Below, piece by piece: positions 52,679 through 60,751 of a stretch of DNA of 64,000 nucleotides (position 1 is the stretch's first letter; each line of letters begins with the position of its first letter). The position numbers and the translations under genes were made by a program. This DNA comes from Planifilum fulgidum (GTDB lineage: Bacteria; Bacillota; Bacilli; Thermoactinomycetales; DSM-44946), in NCBI RefSeq assembly GCF_900113175.1, contig NZ_FOOK01000011.1:1-64000 (forward strand), in the 5' to 3' direction. Below the pieces are notes generated by a model. The model saw only the letters and a list, made by a program, of their open reading frames with translations, was not told the DNA's origin and searched no databases.

Positions 52679-54517
52679 ATGAAGCTGGGAAAATGGTATG
52701 TGCCCGTGGCGCTGGGAGTGATCCTGGGACTTGTGGCCGGCTCCATCGTCAGCTATATCGGTCCAACATCGACAACGGAAGGGGAGCAGGCGGTTTCCGG
52801 AGCTTTTATCCCTCCCGGCAAGAAGGATGAATATTATATGTTTGCCTCGGGAGGGCATTCGGGACAGGTGTATGTGATCGGGGTCCCGTCCCTGCGCAGG
52901 ATTCGCACGATTCCCGTTTTCAGCCGGGATTCCGCCACCGGATATGGTTGGGATGAGGAGTCCAAAAAAATGCTCGGCGAATACACTTGGGGGGATGTGC
53001 ACCATCCGGCCCTCAGTGAAACCGACGGCGAGTATGACGGACGCTTTCTTTACGTCAATGATAACGCCAACAACCGTGCGGCGATGATCGATTTGAAAAC
53101 CTTTACCACGAAGCAGATTTTGGGACCGATCCCCAATATTATGGGCCCCCATTCGGCGGCATTTGTTACCCCCAACACGGAATATTTCATGATGGCGACA
53201 CGGTTTTCCGTTCCCATGGGCGGAAAATATGCGTCCCTGGACAAATACAGCAAGGAGTACCACGGCGCCTTGTCGGCCCAAAAAATCGACCAGAAAACGG
53301 GCAAGATGAAGGTTGCTTGGCAACTGAAGCTGCCGCCGTGGAACTATGATCTTTCCGATGCGGGGAAGAAAATCAGCGGTGACTGGGCCTTCTTCACCAC
53401 CTACAACACGGAGGAAGCGACGGAGCTTTTGGAGATCAACGCTTCCGCCAACGAAACCGACTATCTGGTTGCAATCAACTGGAAAAACGCGGAAAAGGCC
53501 GTCGAGGACAAAAAGTATGAGGTGATCAACGGCGTCAAAGTGGTGGATCCGACGAAGGTGAAGGGGATCGCCTATTTGATTCCGCTGCCCAAAAGCCCCC
53601 ACGGTGTCGACGTCTCCCCGGACGGTCGCTGGATCGTGGGGAGCGGCAAGCTGGATCCCACGGTGACGGTGTATGATTTCAAGAAATTCATCAAGGCCAT
53701 TGAAGAGGAAGATTTCTCCGGAACGGAAAAAGGATTGCCCATCGTCAATTTCGAGTCGGTGAAAGAGGCGTCGGTGAAGGTGGGCTTGGGACCGCTTCAC
53801 ACCCAGTTCGGACCGGACGGTTACGCCTACACCACGTTGTTTGTGGAAAGCGCCGTCGCCAAGTGGAAGCTGGGCGAATGGAAGGTGCTGGACAAAGCGA
53901 CCGTTCATTACAGTCCCGGCCACAGTTCCGCCGCGGAAGGGGACACGGTCTCCCCGGACGGGAAATATCTGGTGGCACTTAACAAACTTTCCAAGGACCG
54001 GCATCTTTCTGTCGGCCCCTCTCATCCGGAAAATATGCAGCTGATCGACATTTCCGGAGACAAAATGAAGGTGATCAACGAGGCGCCGATCGATCCGGAA
54101 CCCCATTACGCGCAAATGGTCAAAGCGGACAAAATCAAACCGATACTGAAGTACGAAAAAGATGAAAAGCGCCCCCACTCCGTCTGGAAGAAGGAAGATG
54201 TGCGCATCGAGCGCAAGGGGAACCATGTGACGGTGCACGGTTTGGCGGTCCGGACCCGGTTCTATCCGGACAAAATCGAGGTGAACGAGGGAGACAAGGT
54301 CACGATCTATTTGACCAACATCGATCTGGACCAGGATATCACCCACGGCTTCGCCATCAACCTCTATGACATCGATGTGGAAGTGCAGCCCGGAGAGACG
54401 AAAAAGATCGAATTTGTGGCGGACAAACCAGGGGTTTATCCCTTCTACTGCTCCAACTTCTGTTCGGCGCTCCACCAGGAAATGCAGGGTTATCTCCTGG
54501 TCAAACCAAAAAAATAA
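52679..54517 (+). CDS. nosZ: Nitrous-oxide reductase, clade II (Sec-type)
   Basis: 612 residues. It reduces N2O to N2 outside the cytoplasmic membrane. The N-terminus is an uncleaved anchor or Sec signal (WYVPVALGVILGLVAGSIV) without twin arginine. All seven CuZ histidines are visible: GDVHHP (two), GPHSAA, KSPHGVD, LHTQF, PGHSSA and EPHYAQ. The CuA domain near residues 555-602 has THGFAI and FYCSNFCSALHQEMQGY, giving C, C, H and M ligands. Clade I usually has Trp between the cysteines (C-x-W-F-C); here it is Asn. A site AGGAAGGTGAAAGG precedes ATG 52679. Confidence 0.97.
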   Translation: MKLGKWYVPVALGVILGLVAGSIVSYIGPTSTTEGEQAVSGAFIPPGKKDEYYMFASGGHSGQVYVIGVPSLRRIRTIPVFSRDSATGYGWDEESKKMLGEYTWGDVHHPALSETDGEYDGRFLYVNDNANNRAAMIDLKTFTTKQILGPIPNIMGPHSAAFVTPNTEYFMMATRFSVPMGGKYASLDKYSKEYHGALSAQKIDQKTGKMKVAWQLKLPPWNYDLSDAGKKISGDWAFFTTYNTEEATELLEINASANETDYLVAINWKNAEKAVEDKKYEVINGVKVVDPTKVKGIAYLIPLPKSPHGVDVSPDGRWIVGSGKLDPTVTVYDFKKFIKAIEEEDFSGTEKGLPIVNFESVKEASVKVGLGPLHTQFGPDGYAYTTLFVESAVAKWKLGEWKVLDKATVHYSPGHSSAAEGDTVSPDGKYLVALNKLSKDRHLSVGPSHPENMQLIDISGDKMKVINEAPIDPEPHYAQMVKADKIKPILKYEKDEKRPHSVWKKEDVRIERKGNHVTVHGLAVRTRFYPDKIEVNEGDKVTIYLTNIDLDQDITHGFAINLYDIDVEVQPGETKKIEFVADKPGVYPFYCSNFCSALHQEMQGYLLVKPKK

Positions 54518-54527
54518 CGGCTCATCA

Positions 54528-54567
54528 CCTGCTGAGGAGGGGGGATTTCCCCCCTCTCTGCAGCAGG
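54528..54567 (+). other. Stable hairpin between nosZ and the next nos gene
   Basis: Outer CCTGCTG (54528-54534) pairs with CAGCAGG (54561-54567), and inner GAGGGGGG (54537-54544) pairs with CCCCCCTC (54549-54556). No T-run follows, so it is more likely an mRNA-processing or 3'-stabilising element, or partial attenuator, giving nosZ excess over its accessory genes. Confidence 0.6.
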
Positions 54568-54584
54568 GCCCAGGAGGGATTCCG

Positions 54585-55187
54585 ATGGGAGTGAAGCGTT
54601 CCCGCATGTCCCCCCTCTCCCGGGGACTCGTCTTGGTCGGAGCCGCTCTGTTGGTGATATCCGTCTACTTTCCCTGGTGGGGGATGAGGCTGATCGCGAC
54701 CATGTATCCCGAAGGCTTGGATCTTTTGGTTTATCCGTACAAGCTGGAGGGGCATTTGGATACGATCAACATACTGAACCACTATATCGGCATGAAAGAG
54801 ATCCATGAGGAGGACTTCCCGGAATTTCAATACATCCCCTATGTGATTTGGGGAATTGCCATCGGCTTTGCGGTAGCCGCCGCTGCCGGATCCAAAAGGT
54901 TGGGTTATGTGATGATCGGTCTGCTCGCGATCGGCGGGATTTTCGGGATATACGACATGTATCATTGGTTGCATACTTTCGGCACGCAACTGGATCCCCG
55001 GGCGCCGATACAAATCGATCCCTTTGTACCGCCGATGGTGGGGGAAAATCAATTGGCCAATTTTACGACCTATACCGGTTTTAAAAGGGGATTCTATTTT
55101 CTGATTCTCGGGACGGCGGCGATTGCGCTGGGGCTCTGGGGGGATCGGCTGTGGAACGAAAAGTCATCCTCTGCTTGTTCTTCATAG
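54585..55187 (+). CDS. Membrane protein of the nos cluster (NosB-like position)
   Basis: 200 residues with four hydrophobic helices (for example LVLVGAALLVISVYFPWWG and GYVMIGLLAIGGIFGIYDM) and two extracytoplasmic loops containing HLDTINILNHYIG and ATMYPEGLDLLVYPY. A membrane protein called NosB occupies the slot after nosZ in clade II clusters; equivalence is inferred from position, not sequence. ATG 54585 follows CAGGAGGG. It overlaps nosD by 37 nt. Possibly involved in electron delivery or maturation. Confidence 0.75.
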   Translation: MGVKRSRMSPLSRGLVLVGAALLVISVYFPWWGMRLIATMYPEGLDLLVYPYKLEGHLDTINILNHYIGMKEIHEEDFPEFQYIPYVIWGIAIGFAVAAAAGSKRLGYVMIGLLAIGGIFGIYDMYHWLHTFGTQLDPRAPIQIDPFVPPMVGENQLANFTTYTGFKRGFYFLILGTAAIALGLWGDRLWNEKSSSACSS

Positions 55188-56542
55188 CGATCCTTTTCGT
55201 GTGGATGCCGGAAAAAGCGGAGTCCGCCGTCCGGGAAGTGGGTGAAGGGAAGCCCTATGCACAAGTGACCGAGGCCCTTCGTGTGGCGGAAAGCGGAGAC
55301 GTGATCCGCGTCTATCCCGGTGAATACCGCGGGAACCTGGTGATCGACCGATCCGTCACCTTGGAAGCGGTGGAGATAGGGAAGGCGAAAATCATCGGCA
55401 CCGGCGAGGGAAACGTGATCACCGTCCGTCACCCCGGGGTGACCATCAGGGGCTTTGAAATTTCCTCCGGGGGACTCAATTATCTGAAAAACGACGCGGC
55501 CATCATGGTGACCCGGGACGGCGCCCGCATCGAAAAGAATCGGATTCGACAATCCCTCTTCGGCATCTACTTGAAAAAGTCGAGCAACCATGTGATCCGG
55601 GAAAACGATATCGTCGGCCGGGAAGAGCGTTCCTTTTCCGAACGGGGGAACGGTCTTCAAATCTATTATTCTCACCGCAACCGGGTGGAGAAAAACCGCT
55701 TTCGCCATGTGCGGGACGGGATCTATGTGGAGTTTTCCCACCGCAACCGGCTTCACTCCAACCGGGTGGAGGACTCCCGCTACGGTGTCCACTATATGTG
55801 GTCCGACGACAATGTGTTTGAGGGGAATGTGTTTCTCCGCAACGTATCGGGAGCGGCGATCATGTTTTCCAAACGGGTGAAGCTGACGAACAACCGGTTT
55901 GAGAACAGCCAGGGACTGCGGTCCTTCGGGATGTTCCTCCAAACCGTGGAGGACAGCGAAGCCTGCGACAATTTGTTCCTGCACAACTCCATCGGCGTCT
56001 TCAGCGATTTGTCCCGAAACATCCAAATCCACCACAACACCTTTCTGGCCAATGATATCGGGATGGAAATGTTGGGCAGCAATTGGGACAGCGTTGTATA
56101 CCAGAACAATTTCATTGACAACCTGCAACATTTGGCCGTCAATGAACAAACGACGAAGATCGACTGGTTCAGAGGGGAAAGGGGCAATTACTGGAGCGAT
56201 TATGAGGGAGTGGATGTCTCCGGGAAGGGGATCGGCGAGCCGGAATATCAGTCCGGCAACCTGTTTGAGTATTTGATGACCAAATATCCGCACACCCGTC
56301 TTTTTATCCAGAGTCCGACGGCCAAAATGCTCGAAGCGATTGACCACTGGTTTCCCGTTGTTTCCCGGCCGAGTGTGACGGATCCGTATCCGCTGATGGA
56401 GCCCGTCCGCCATGAAACCTATGACCAATTGCGGCGACGCCCGGAAGAGGGTGGGGGAGCGGCTTTCGCATTGGTGATTTCCGCGGCCCTGCTTTTGATG
56501 GGTGGAGGGGCGTTTTGGGTCGTACACAGAAGAAACCGGTGA
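55151..56542 (+). CDS. nosD: NosD copper-site maturation protein
   Basis: 463 residues. A signal peptide ends near AESAVRE. A right-handed beta-helix of NosD/CASH repeats follows (VIRVYPGEYRGNLVIDRSV, NGLQIYYSHRNRVEKNRFR, YGVHYMWSDDNVFEGNVF, GNYWSDYEGVD). A C-terminal membrane helix (ALVISAALLLMGGGAFWVV) anchors it. GTG 55151 follows GGGGGG and lies inside the end of the previous gene. Together with NosF and NosY it is required for assembling the CuZ sulfide-bridged cluster. Confidence 0.95.
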   Translation: MERKVILCLFFIAILFVWMPEKAESAVREVGEGKPYAQVTEALRVAESGDVIRVYPGEYRGNLVIDRSVTLEAVEIGKAKIIGTGEGNVITVRHPGVTIRGFEISSGGLNYLKNDAAIMVTRDGARIEKNRIRQSLFGIYLKKSSNHVIRENDIVGREERSFSERGNGLQIYYSHRNRVEKNRFRHVRDGIYVEFSHRNRLHSNRVEDSRYGVHYMWSDDNVFEGNVFLRNVSGAAIMFSKRVKLTNNRFENSQGLRSFGMFLQTVEDSEACDNLFLHNSIGVFSDLSRNIQIHHNTFLANDIGMEMLGSNWDSVVYQNNFIDNLQHLAVNEQTTKIDWFRGERGNYWSDYEGVDVSGKGIGEPEYQSGNLFEYLMTKYPHTRLFIQSPTAKMLEAIDHWFPVVSRPSVTDPYPLMEPVRHETYDQLRRRPEEGGGAAFALVISAALLLMGGGAFWVVHRRNR

Positions 56543-56571
56543 ATGACCACCGACGAACGGGAGGTGAAATG

Positions 56572-57033
56572 ATGGGGATCGCCCATTCTTCCAAGGCGGG
56601 GTTGGTTTTGATCCTGATGCTGTCGGTGATCGGGGGATGCAGCGGTGATTCGGGTCCCCGACCGATCGATGAAGCGGTGGATGTGTGCGCTTCGTGCAAC
56701 ATGAGCGTGTCGGACGGGCCCTTTGCTGCGGAATGGGTGCAAAAGGACGGGGAAGTGCTCAAATTCGACGATATTGGATGTTTGGCCGATTACCTTCGCA
56801 AAAATGACGCGGAAGGAACAGCATATGTCCGGGATTTTCACAGCAAAGAGTGGATTCGGGCCGACCAAGTCTTCTTTGCGGATTCCGATCTTCACACCCC
56901 GATGGGTTCGGGCATTATCGCTTTCCGGGATGAGGATCGTCTGCAAGAGTTCATCCGGAAGGAAAAAGGGGCGAAAGAGACAACCTGGGAGGAAGTACTC
57001 CGTCACGCCCGGGATGAGGAGGCGAAACATTGA
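56572..57033 (+). CDS. nosL: NosL copper-chaperone lipoprotein
   Basis: 153 residues. The signal peptide closes with lipobox VIGGC. The copper site region reads DVCASCNMSVSDGPFAAEWV, the NosL CxxC-x-M arrangement, followed by LKFDDIGCLADYL and DFHSKEWIRADQVFF. ATG 56572 is preferred to 56569 because GGGAGGT is then 6 nt upstream. It delivers Cu(I) for NosZ maturation at the outer membrane face. The stop overlaps the nosY start. Confidence 0.93.
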   Translation: MGIAHSSKAGLVLILMLSVIGGCSGDSGPRPIDEAVDVCASCNMSVSDGPFAAEWVQKDGEVLKFDDIGCLADYLRKNDAEGTAYVRDFHSKEWIRADQVFFADSDLHTPMGSGIIAFRDEDRLQEFIRKEKGAKETTWEEVLRHARDEEAKH

Positions 57034-57884
57034 AACCGGCGTGGAAGATCAAGCTGGAAACGGTGGGTGTCCTCGCCGAGAAAGAAATGTTGGATGCCGT
57101 TCGCAACCGTTGGTTTCACGTGTTTGTGGCGTTCTTTTTCCTGTTGTCCGCATCCATTATCCATTTTGGATTGACGGAAAGCGGAGGGATCGGCTTTGAG
57201 AGTTTTAATCGCACCACGGCCAGCCTTTTGAATTTGATCCTGTTTGTCATTCCCCTGTTCACCCTGATTTTGGGCGGAACATCCATCACCGGGGAACGTG
57301 AGCAGGGAACGCTGATGCTGCTGATGTCCAAACCGATCACGGCCGCCGAGCTGGTCCTGGGCAAGTATCTGGGTCTTGCGGCATCCATGGTTTTGGCCAT
57401 CATGATCGGATTTGGCCTGATCGGCATCCTCACCGCCTTCCTCTTGTCCCCCTCCGAGGCAAAAGCGTATTTCATTTTTGTACTTCTTTCCATCCTGTTG
57501 ACACTCTCTTTTCTCAGCGTGGCCATCCTGATCTCCGCTGCGGCGAAAAAGCGGGCGACCTCCGTGGTCGGCGGCATCGTCGTCTGGTTTGTTGCGGTGA
57601 TGCTCTATGACTTTGCCGTCATGGGGGGAGCGACACTTTTCGCCGGGAAAATGGTCGATTATTTTCTCCTGGTTTGCCTGTTGGTGAATCCCGTCGACTC
57701 CGTCCGCGTTTTGGGCATCGTACATCTGGGGGGAGATACGGTTTTTGGTCCCAGCTTGGTGTCGTTGACACGGCTGTTGAGCGGCGTTTCCAGCGAAATT
57801 TTTCTGCTGTCGGGGATTGCGGTCTGGATGATTGTCCCCCTGTTCCTTGCCATTTCTGTCTTTCAAAGGAGGGGAGGGGTGTGA
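57030..57884 (+). CDS. nosY: NosY ABC permease
   Basis: 284 residues and six helices. The conserved ABC-2 start VLAEKEMLDAVRNRWF and GERE-QGTLMLLMSKPITAAELVLGK loop are typical of NosY. TTG 57030 overlaps the nosL stop (TTGA). It works with NosF to supply sulfur species or energy for CuZ assembly by NosD. It ends overlapping the nosF GTG. Confidence 0.93.
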   Translation: MKPAWKIKLETVGVLAEKEMLDAVRNRWFHVFVAFFFLLSASIIHFGLTESGGIGFESFNRTTASLLNLILFVIPLFTLILGGTSITGEREQGTLMLLMSKPITAAELVLGKYLGLAASMVLAIMIGFGLIGILTAFLLSPSEAKAYFIFVLLSILLTLSFLSVAILISAAAKKRATSVVGGIVVWFVAVMLYDFAVMGGATLFAGKMVDYFLLVCLLVNPVDSVRVLGIVHLGGDTVFGPSLVSLTRLLSGVSSEIFLLSGIAVWMIVPLFLAISVFQRRGGV

Positions 57885-58807
57885 CTTCCTGGGTGGTGGT
57901 GGACCATGTTTCCAAAGCGTATAACGGAAAAAAAGCGGTGGATGATCTTTCCTTCCATATCGATCGCGGAGAAATTTTTGCGCTGTTGGGACCCAATGGA
58001 GCGGGAAAAAGCACCCTGATTCGGATGATGACCGGCCTGATTCAACCCGATGCCGGACAAATTCGGATGAACGGAGAACGGGTTTTGCCCTTCAAAAAGG
58101 AAGTCAAAAGATATTTTTCCTTTTTGCCGGAGACGATGTCCCTTTATCCCAACTTGACGGCGGGTGAGACGTTGCACTTTTTCTCCAGATTGCAAAGGAT
58201 TTCCCGGAACAGATGTGACGAAGTGCTGGATGTCGTGGGACTTTTGGAGGTTAAGGACAAAAAAATCGGCGGTTTTTCCAAGGGGATGAGACAACGGCTG
58301 GGATTGGCGGTCGCGCTGTTGGATAAGGCACCGCTTTTGATATTGGATGAACCCACATCCGGGTTGGATCCCTATTGGGCATCCCGGTTCAAGGAAATTA
58401 TCCGTCGGAAAAAACGGGAAGGCACCAGCGTTTTTTTCGCTTCCCACGATCTTTATGAGGTGGAGTCCTTGGCGGACCGGATCGCGATCCTGAATGAAGG
58501 AAAACTCTACTATTTGGGAACCGTGGATGACCTCAAATCGAAGCATCCCACAGAAATCCGGATTCAAGTTCGGTTTGAGATTCCCCAGGATCCGGACGGG
58601 TTGGCCCGGGAGCTGGGAGTTGCCACTTTCCGGAGGGGGGATTGGATCCAATTGATCTGCCGGAGGGACGACAAGGTGAGGATTCTTCGTTCTTTGGAAA
58701 AGGGCGGAAGAAAATTGGCGGACCTTCACATCCACGAGACGACCCTGGAGGAGATCTATCGTGCCATTTCCGGGGGAACGCCTTCCCCGGAGATGGACAA
58801 GTTGTGA
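57881..58807 (+). CDS. nosF: NosF ABC ATPase
   Basis: 308 residues. Walker A GPNGAGKST, signature FSKGMRQRLG, Walker B LLILDEPTSGLD, switch FFASHD. The C-terminal extension (about 220-308) is as in NosF/CcmA-like ATPases. GTG 57881 overlaps the nosY TGA and follows AAAGGAGGGGAGG. It is the last gene of the nos cluster, closed by a clean terminator. Confidence 0.93.
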   Translation: MTSWVVVDHVSKAYNGKKAVDDLSFHIDRGEIFALLGPNGAGKSTLIRMMTGLIQPDAGQIRMNGERVLPFKKEVKRYFSFLPETMSLYPNLTAGETLHFFSRLQRISRNRCDEVLDVVGLLEVKDKKIGGFSKGMRQRLGLAVALLDKAPLLILDEPTSGLDPYWASRFKEIIRRKKREGTSVFFASHDLYEVESLADRIAILNEGKLYYLGTVDDLKSKHPTEIRIQVRFEIPQDPDGLARELGVATFRRGDWIQLICRRDDKVRILRSLEKGGRKLADLHIHETTLEEIYRAISGGTPSPEMDKL

Positions 58808-58854
58808 TGAGAAGCGATGAGTGCCCCCAGGCTTTGCGGGTTGCCCGCGGACAC

Positions 58855-58884
58855 AAAAAAACCCGGCGGGAAGCCGGGTTTTTT
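58855..58884. terminator. Terminator of the nos cluster
   Basis: CCCGGC (58862-58867), GGGAA loop, GCCGGG (58873-58878), with A-run on the left and T-run on the right, so it also serves the convergent ytpI. Confidence 0.9.
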
Positions 58885-58892
58885 GATCCGTT

Positions 58893-59183
58893 TTATTTTT
58901 CCTCCGCCGCCGTACGGAATTTTCGCCAGTTGCGGATGCCGTAGAACAGGTTGATCAGCCCGACGGCGAAAATAAAGGCGATCAGCAGGGCGCGAAACCA
59001 GTGTTGGACGGGCAGGAGCAATTGGAACGCGCCGATGGCGACAAACAGGACGCCCATGCTGACGTTGGTTTTCGCCTGATGCAGCTTCCGCTTGATTCCT
59101 TCGGTTTTGCGGGAAGCGTAACTGTTGGTGAAAAAGAAAAACGCGGCGAGGATGACCGTGACGAACAGAATGAGGGAAATCAT
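58893..59183 (-). CDS. ytpI: YtpI family membrane protein
   Basis: 96 residues with three hydrophobic helices: ISLILFVTVILAAFFFFT, VSMGVLFVAIGAFQLLLP and ALLIAFIFAVGLINLFYGI. The pattern FNG-like QLLLP, then GLxNLxxGIRxxR is that of YtpI proteins found beside ytoI in Bacillales. ATG 59183 lies 6 nt after AGGAGG; ATG 59189 is too close to that site. Function unknown. Confidence 0.85.
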   Translation of the reverse strand: MISLILFVTVILAAFFFFTNSYASRKTEGIKRKLHQAKTNVSMGVLFVAIGAFQLLLPVQHWFRALLIAFIFAVGLINLFYGIRNWRKFRTAAEEK

Positions 59184-59265
59184 GCGCATCCTCCTATCGT
59201 GCTCAGGCATCATTCACACAGAGTCGCCGCGACATCGAGAAATGCGCGGCGAACGGCCTCAGAAG

Positions 59266-59323
59266 GAGAGGGGTGTGCCGCGACGCCTGCCCGCATCGCT
59301 AGGCTCCGCGGCACGCCCCTCTC
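59266..59323. repeat. Long imperfect inverted repeat upstream of ytpI
   Basis: GAGAGGGG-T-GTGCCGCG (59266-59282) pairs with CGCGGCAC-G-CCCCTCTC (59307-59323); 16 of 17 positions are Watson-Crick and one is T/G. The loop is 24 nt. It shares GGGGTGTGCCGCG with the fixX terminator at 8817-8829. Confidence 0.6.
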
Positions 59324-59444
59324 TCGGATTCCGCGGGTCCCCCGATCCATCACAGGTTCCCGCTTTGGGAGCCGTCGTTATGTATGCGACACGCCTGCAC
59401 CGCGCGGGTGAGGCGTGAAACCGTTCAAACGGGAGACGGCCGAA

Positions 59445-59642
59445 TCAATGAAGAGTGGTTTGTTTTTTTTCGGGGATGAACCACCAACCGATCGGGGTCC
59501 GGTCGATGTATACGGGGATGTTCAACTGGGTCAGTTCCTTCTCGATCAGCCGGGCCACTTCTTCTGTCTCGGCGTAGGCGGAATAACCCTGTTTCAGGTT
59601 TTCCAGTTTCTTTCTGGCCAGGCATTTGCGGTTGATGATCAT
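59445..59642 (-). CDS. Small hypothetical protein, 65 residues
   Basis: Sequence begins MIINRKCLARKKLENLKQGY and continues with TEEVARLIEKELTQLNIPVY and IDRTPIGWWFIP. AAAGGGGGAG lies about 6 nt before the ATG, so translation is likely. A compact alpha/beta protein with no signal or membrane segment. It lies between ytpI and ytrI, where nrnA would be expected. Family not recognised. Confidence 0.7.
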   Translation of the reverse strand: MIINRKCLARKKLENLKQGYSAYAETEEVARLIEKELTQLNIPVYIDRTPIGWWFIPEKKQTTLH

Positions 59643-59744
59643 AGTGACTCCCCCTTTCTAAAAACCCCCCTCCATAACCTATAATACCAGAAAAAGGTCG
59701 ATTGCGAATCTTGGGAGTTTGTCGAGTCCATGACATTTCCCCGA

Positions 59745-60272
59745 TTAATCGGCGGTTTTCTCCGTTTCCGCCGTTTCAAGGGCTTCCACCCATATTTTCA
59801 GTGTCGATCCGATGAAGGCGATGTATTTCAGGCGAAGGCGGATTTCGGTCTTGCGGTTGTTGTCGTCGGAAAGAAAGATGGTCCGGTTTCGCAGGATGGT
59901 TTCCAAAAGGTCGGGATTGTTGCTGATCCAGGTGACCGATTTCCCGATGAAGGGATCCACCAGGGTTTCCACCTGTGACTTGATCTCTTCCTGCCCGTAT
60001 CGGAGGGAACTGATCACTTCCACTTGAATTTTATGGATCTGTTCAGAACTTTCCTGACGCCGGGCATCCTTGTCCAACTCCTGCTGCAGGCGGAGAATTT
60101 CCTTGTTTTTTTGGTTGTTTGCATAGTAGAGGGCGGATCGCTCCAGATACAGGCCGTCCAGCTTCTGGCCCGTCCAAAGGAGCATGGCCACCATGCCGGC
60201 GATCAGGCCGAAAAAAAAGGAGACGGCCATGCGGATCAACCCTCTTGAGCGGATGAGGCGGTCGGTCCTCAT
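59745..60272 (-). CDS. ytrI: Sporulation membrane protein YtrI
   Basis: 175 residues: one N-terminal membrane helix (MAVSFFFGLIAGMVAMLLWTG) and a coiled-coil-rich exterior part (NNQKNKEILRLQQELDKDAR) ending in an alpha/beta domain (KTEIRLRLKYIAFIGSTLKI). It starts one base after the ytrH stop. In Bacillus ytrH and ytrI are mother-cell genes needed for efficient sporulation. Confidence 0.9.
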   Translation of the reverse strand: MRTDRLIRSRGLIRMAVSFFFGLIAGMVAMLLWTGQKLDGLYLERSALYYANNQKNKEILRLQQELDKDARRQESSEQIHKIQVEVISSLRYGQEEIKSQVETLVDPFIGKSVTWISNNPDLLETILRNRTIFLSDDNNRKTEIRLRLKYIAFIGSTLKIWVEALETAETEKTAD

Positions 60273-60273
60273 T

Positions 60274-60600
60274 CTACCAATCCCCTTGGATCAGCCAGCG
60301 GATCAGCAGATAACCCGTGTGGGCCCCGATGAAGGCGCTGAAGATGAAGGCCAGCTGTTGGGCGACCTCTTCCAATTGGCCTCCGAGGAGATTGATTTCA
60401 AAGGCGCGGATGGCGTCGAAGGTTCCTCCGATGGCGGCGACCATGGCCCAGATCTTCAGTTGGTCGGCCAGGTGGACCATTTTGCTCATCGGCGGTTCGT
60501 CCCCGAACAGATAGCCGATCCCCCCGAGCAGGCTTCCCCCGAGGACGACGCCCAGGGCGATGAAAAAATCGAGAACGGTTGTGGACCAAAATCCTCCCAT
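60274..60600 (-). CDS. ytrH: Sporulation protein YtrH
   Basis: 108 residues with about three helices: STTVLDFFIALGVVLGGSLL, IWAMVAAIGGTFDAIRAFE and QQLAFIFSAFIGAHTGYLLI. Length and pattern match YtrH. It is cotranscribed with ytrI and divergent from dnaE, the same arrangement as in Bacillus. A SigE-like promoter is upstream. Confidence 0.92.
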   Translation of the reverse strand: MGGFWSTTVLDFFIALGVVLGGSLLGGIGYLFGDEPPMSKMVHLADQLKIWAMVAAIGGTFDAIRAFEINLLGGQLEEVAQQLAFIFSAFIGAHTGYLLIRWLIQGDW

Positions 60601-60633
60601 GCTGCCTCCGCCTTTCGTCGAAGTTCCTATTAC

Positions 60634-60660
60634 ACCCTATGACGGGGCCCGGCCGATTAT
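60634..60660 (-). promoter_or_regulatory. Putative SigE promoter of ytrHI
   Basis: On the minus strand ATAATC (60660-60655), 13-nt spacer, CATAGGGT (60641-60634), near the SigE pattern ATA-N-CATAnnnT. It fits the known SigE control of this operon in Bacillus. Confidence 0.45.
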
Positions 60661-60711
60661 GTGGACAAGGGAAACCCGATCGGCTGTTCGCATTCCGGCG
60701 GTCCCATCCGC

Positions 60712-60717
60712 TATAAT
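60712..60717 (+). promoter_or_regulatory. -10 box upstream of dnaE
   Basis: TATAAT 35 bp before the dnaE start. No convincing -35 is present at the proper distance. Confidence 0.5.
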
Positions 60718-60751
60718 GAAGGGAGAGAGGCCAAAGGACAGGTGGGGACCG

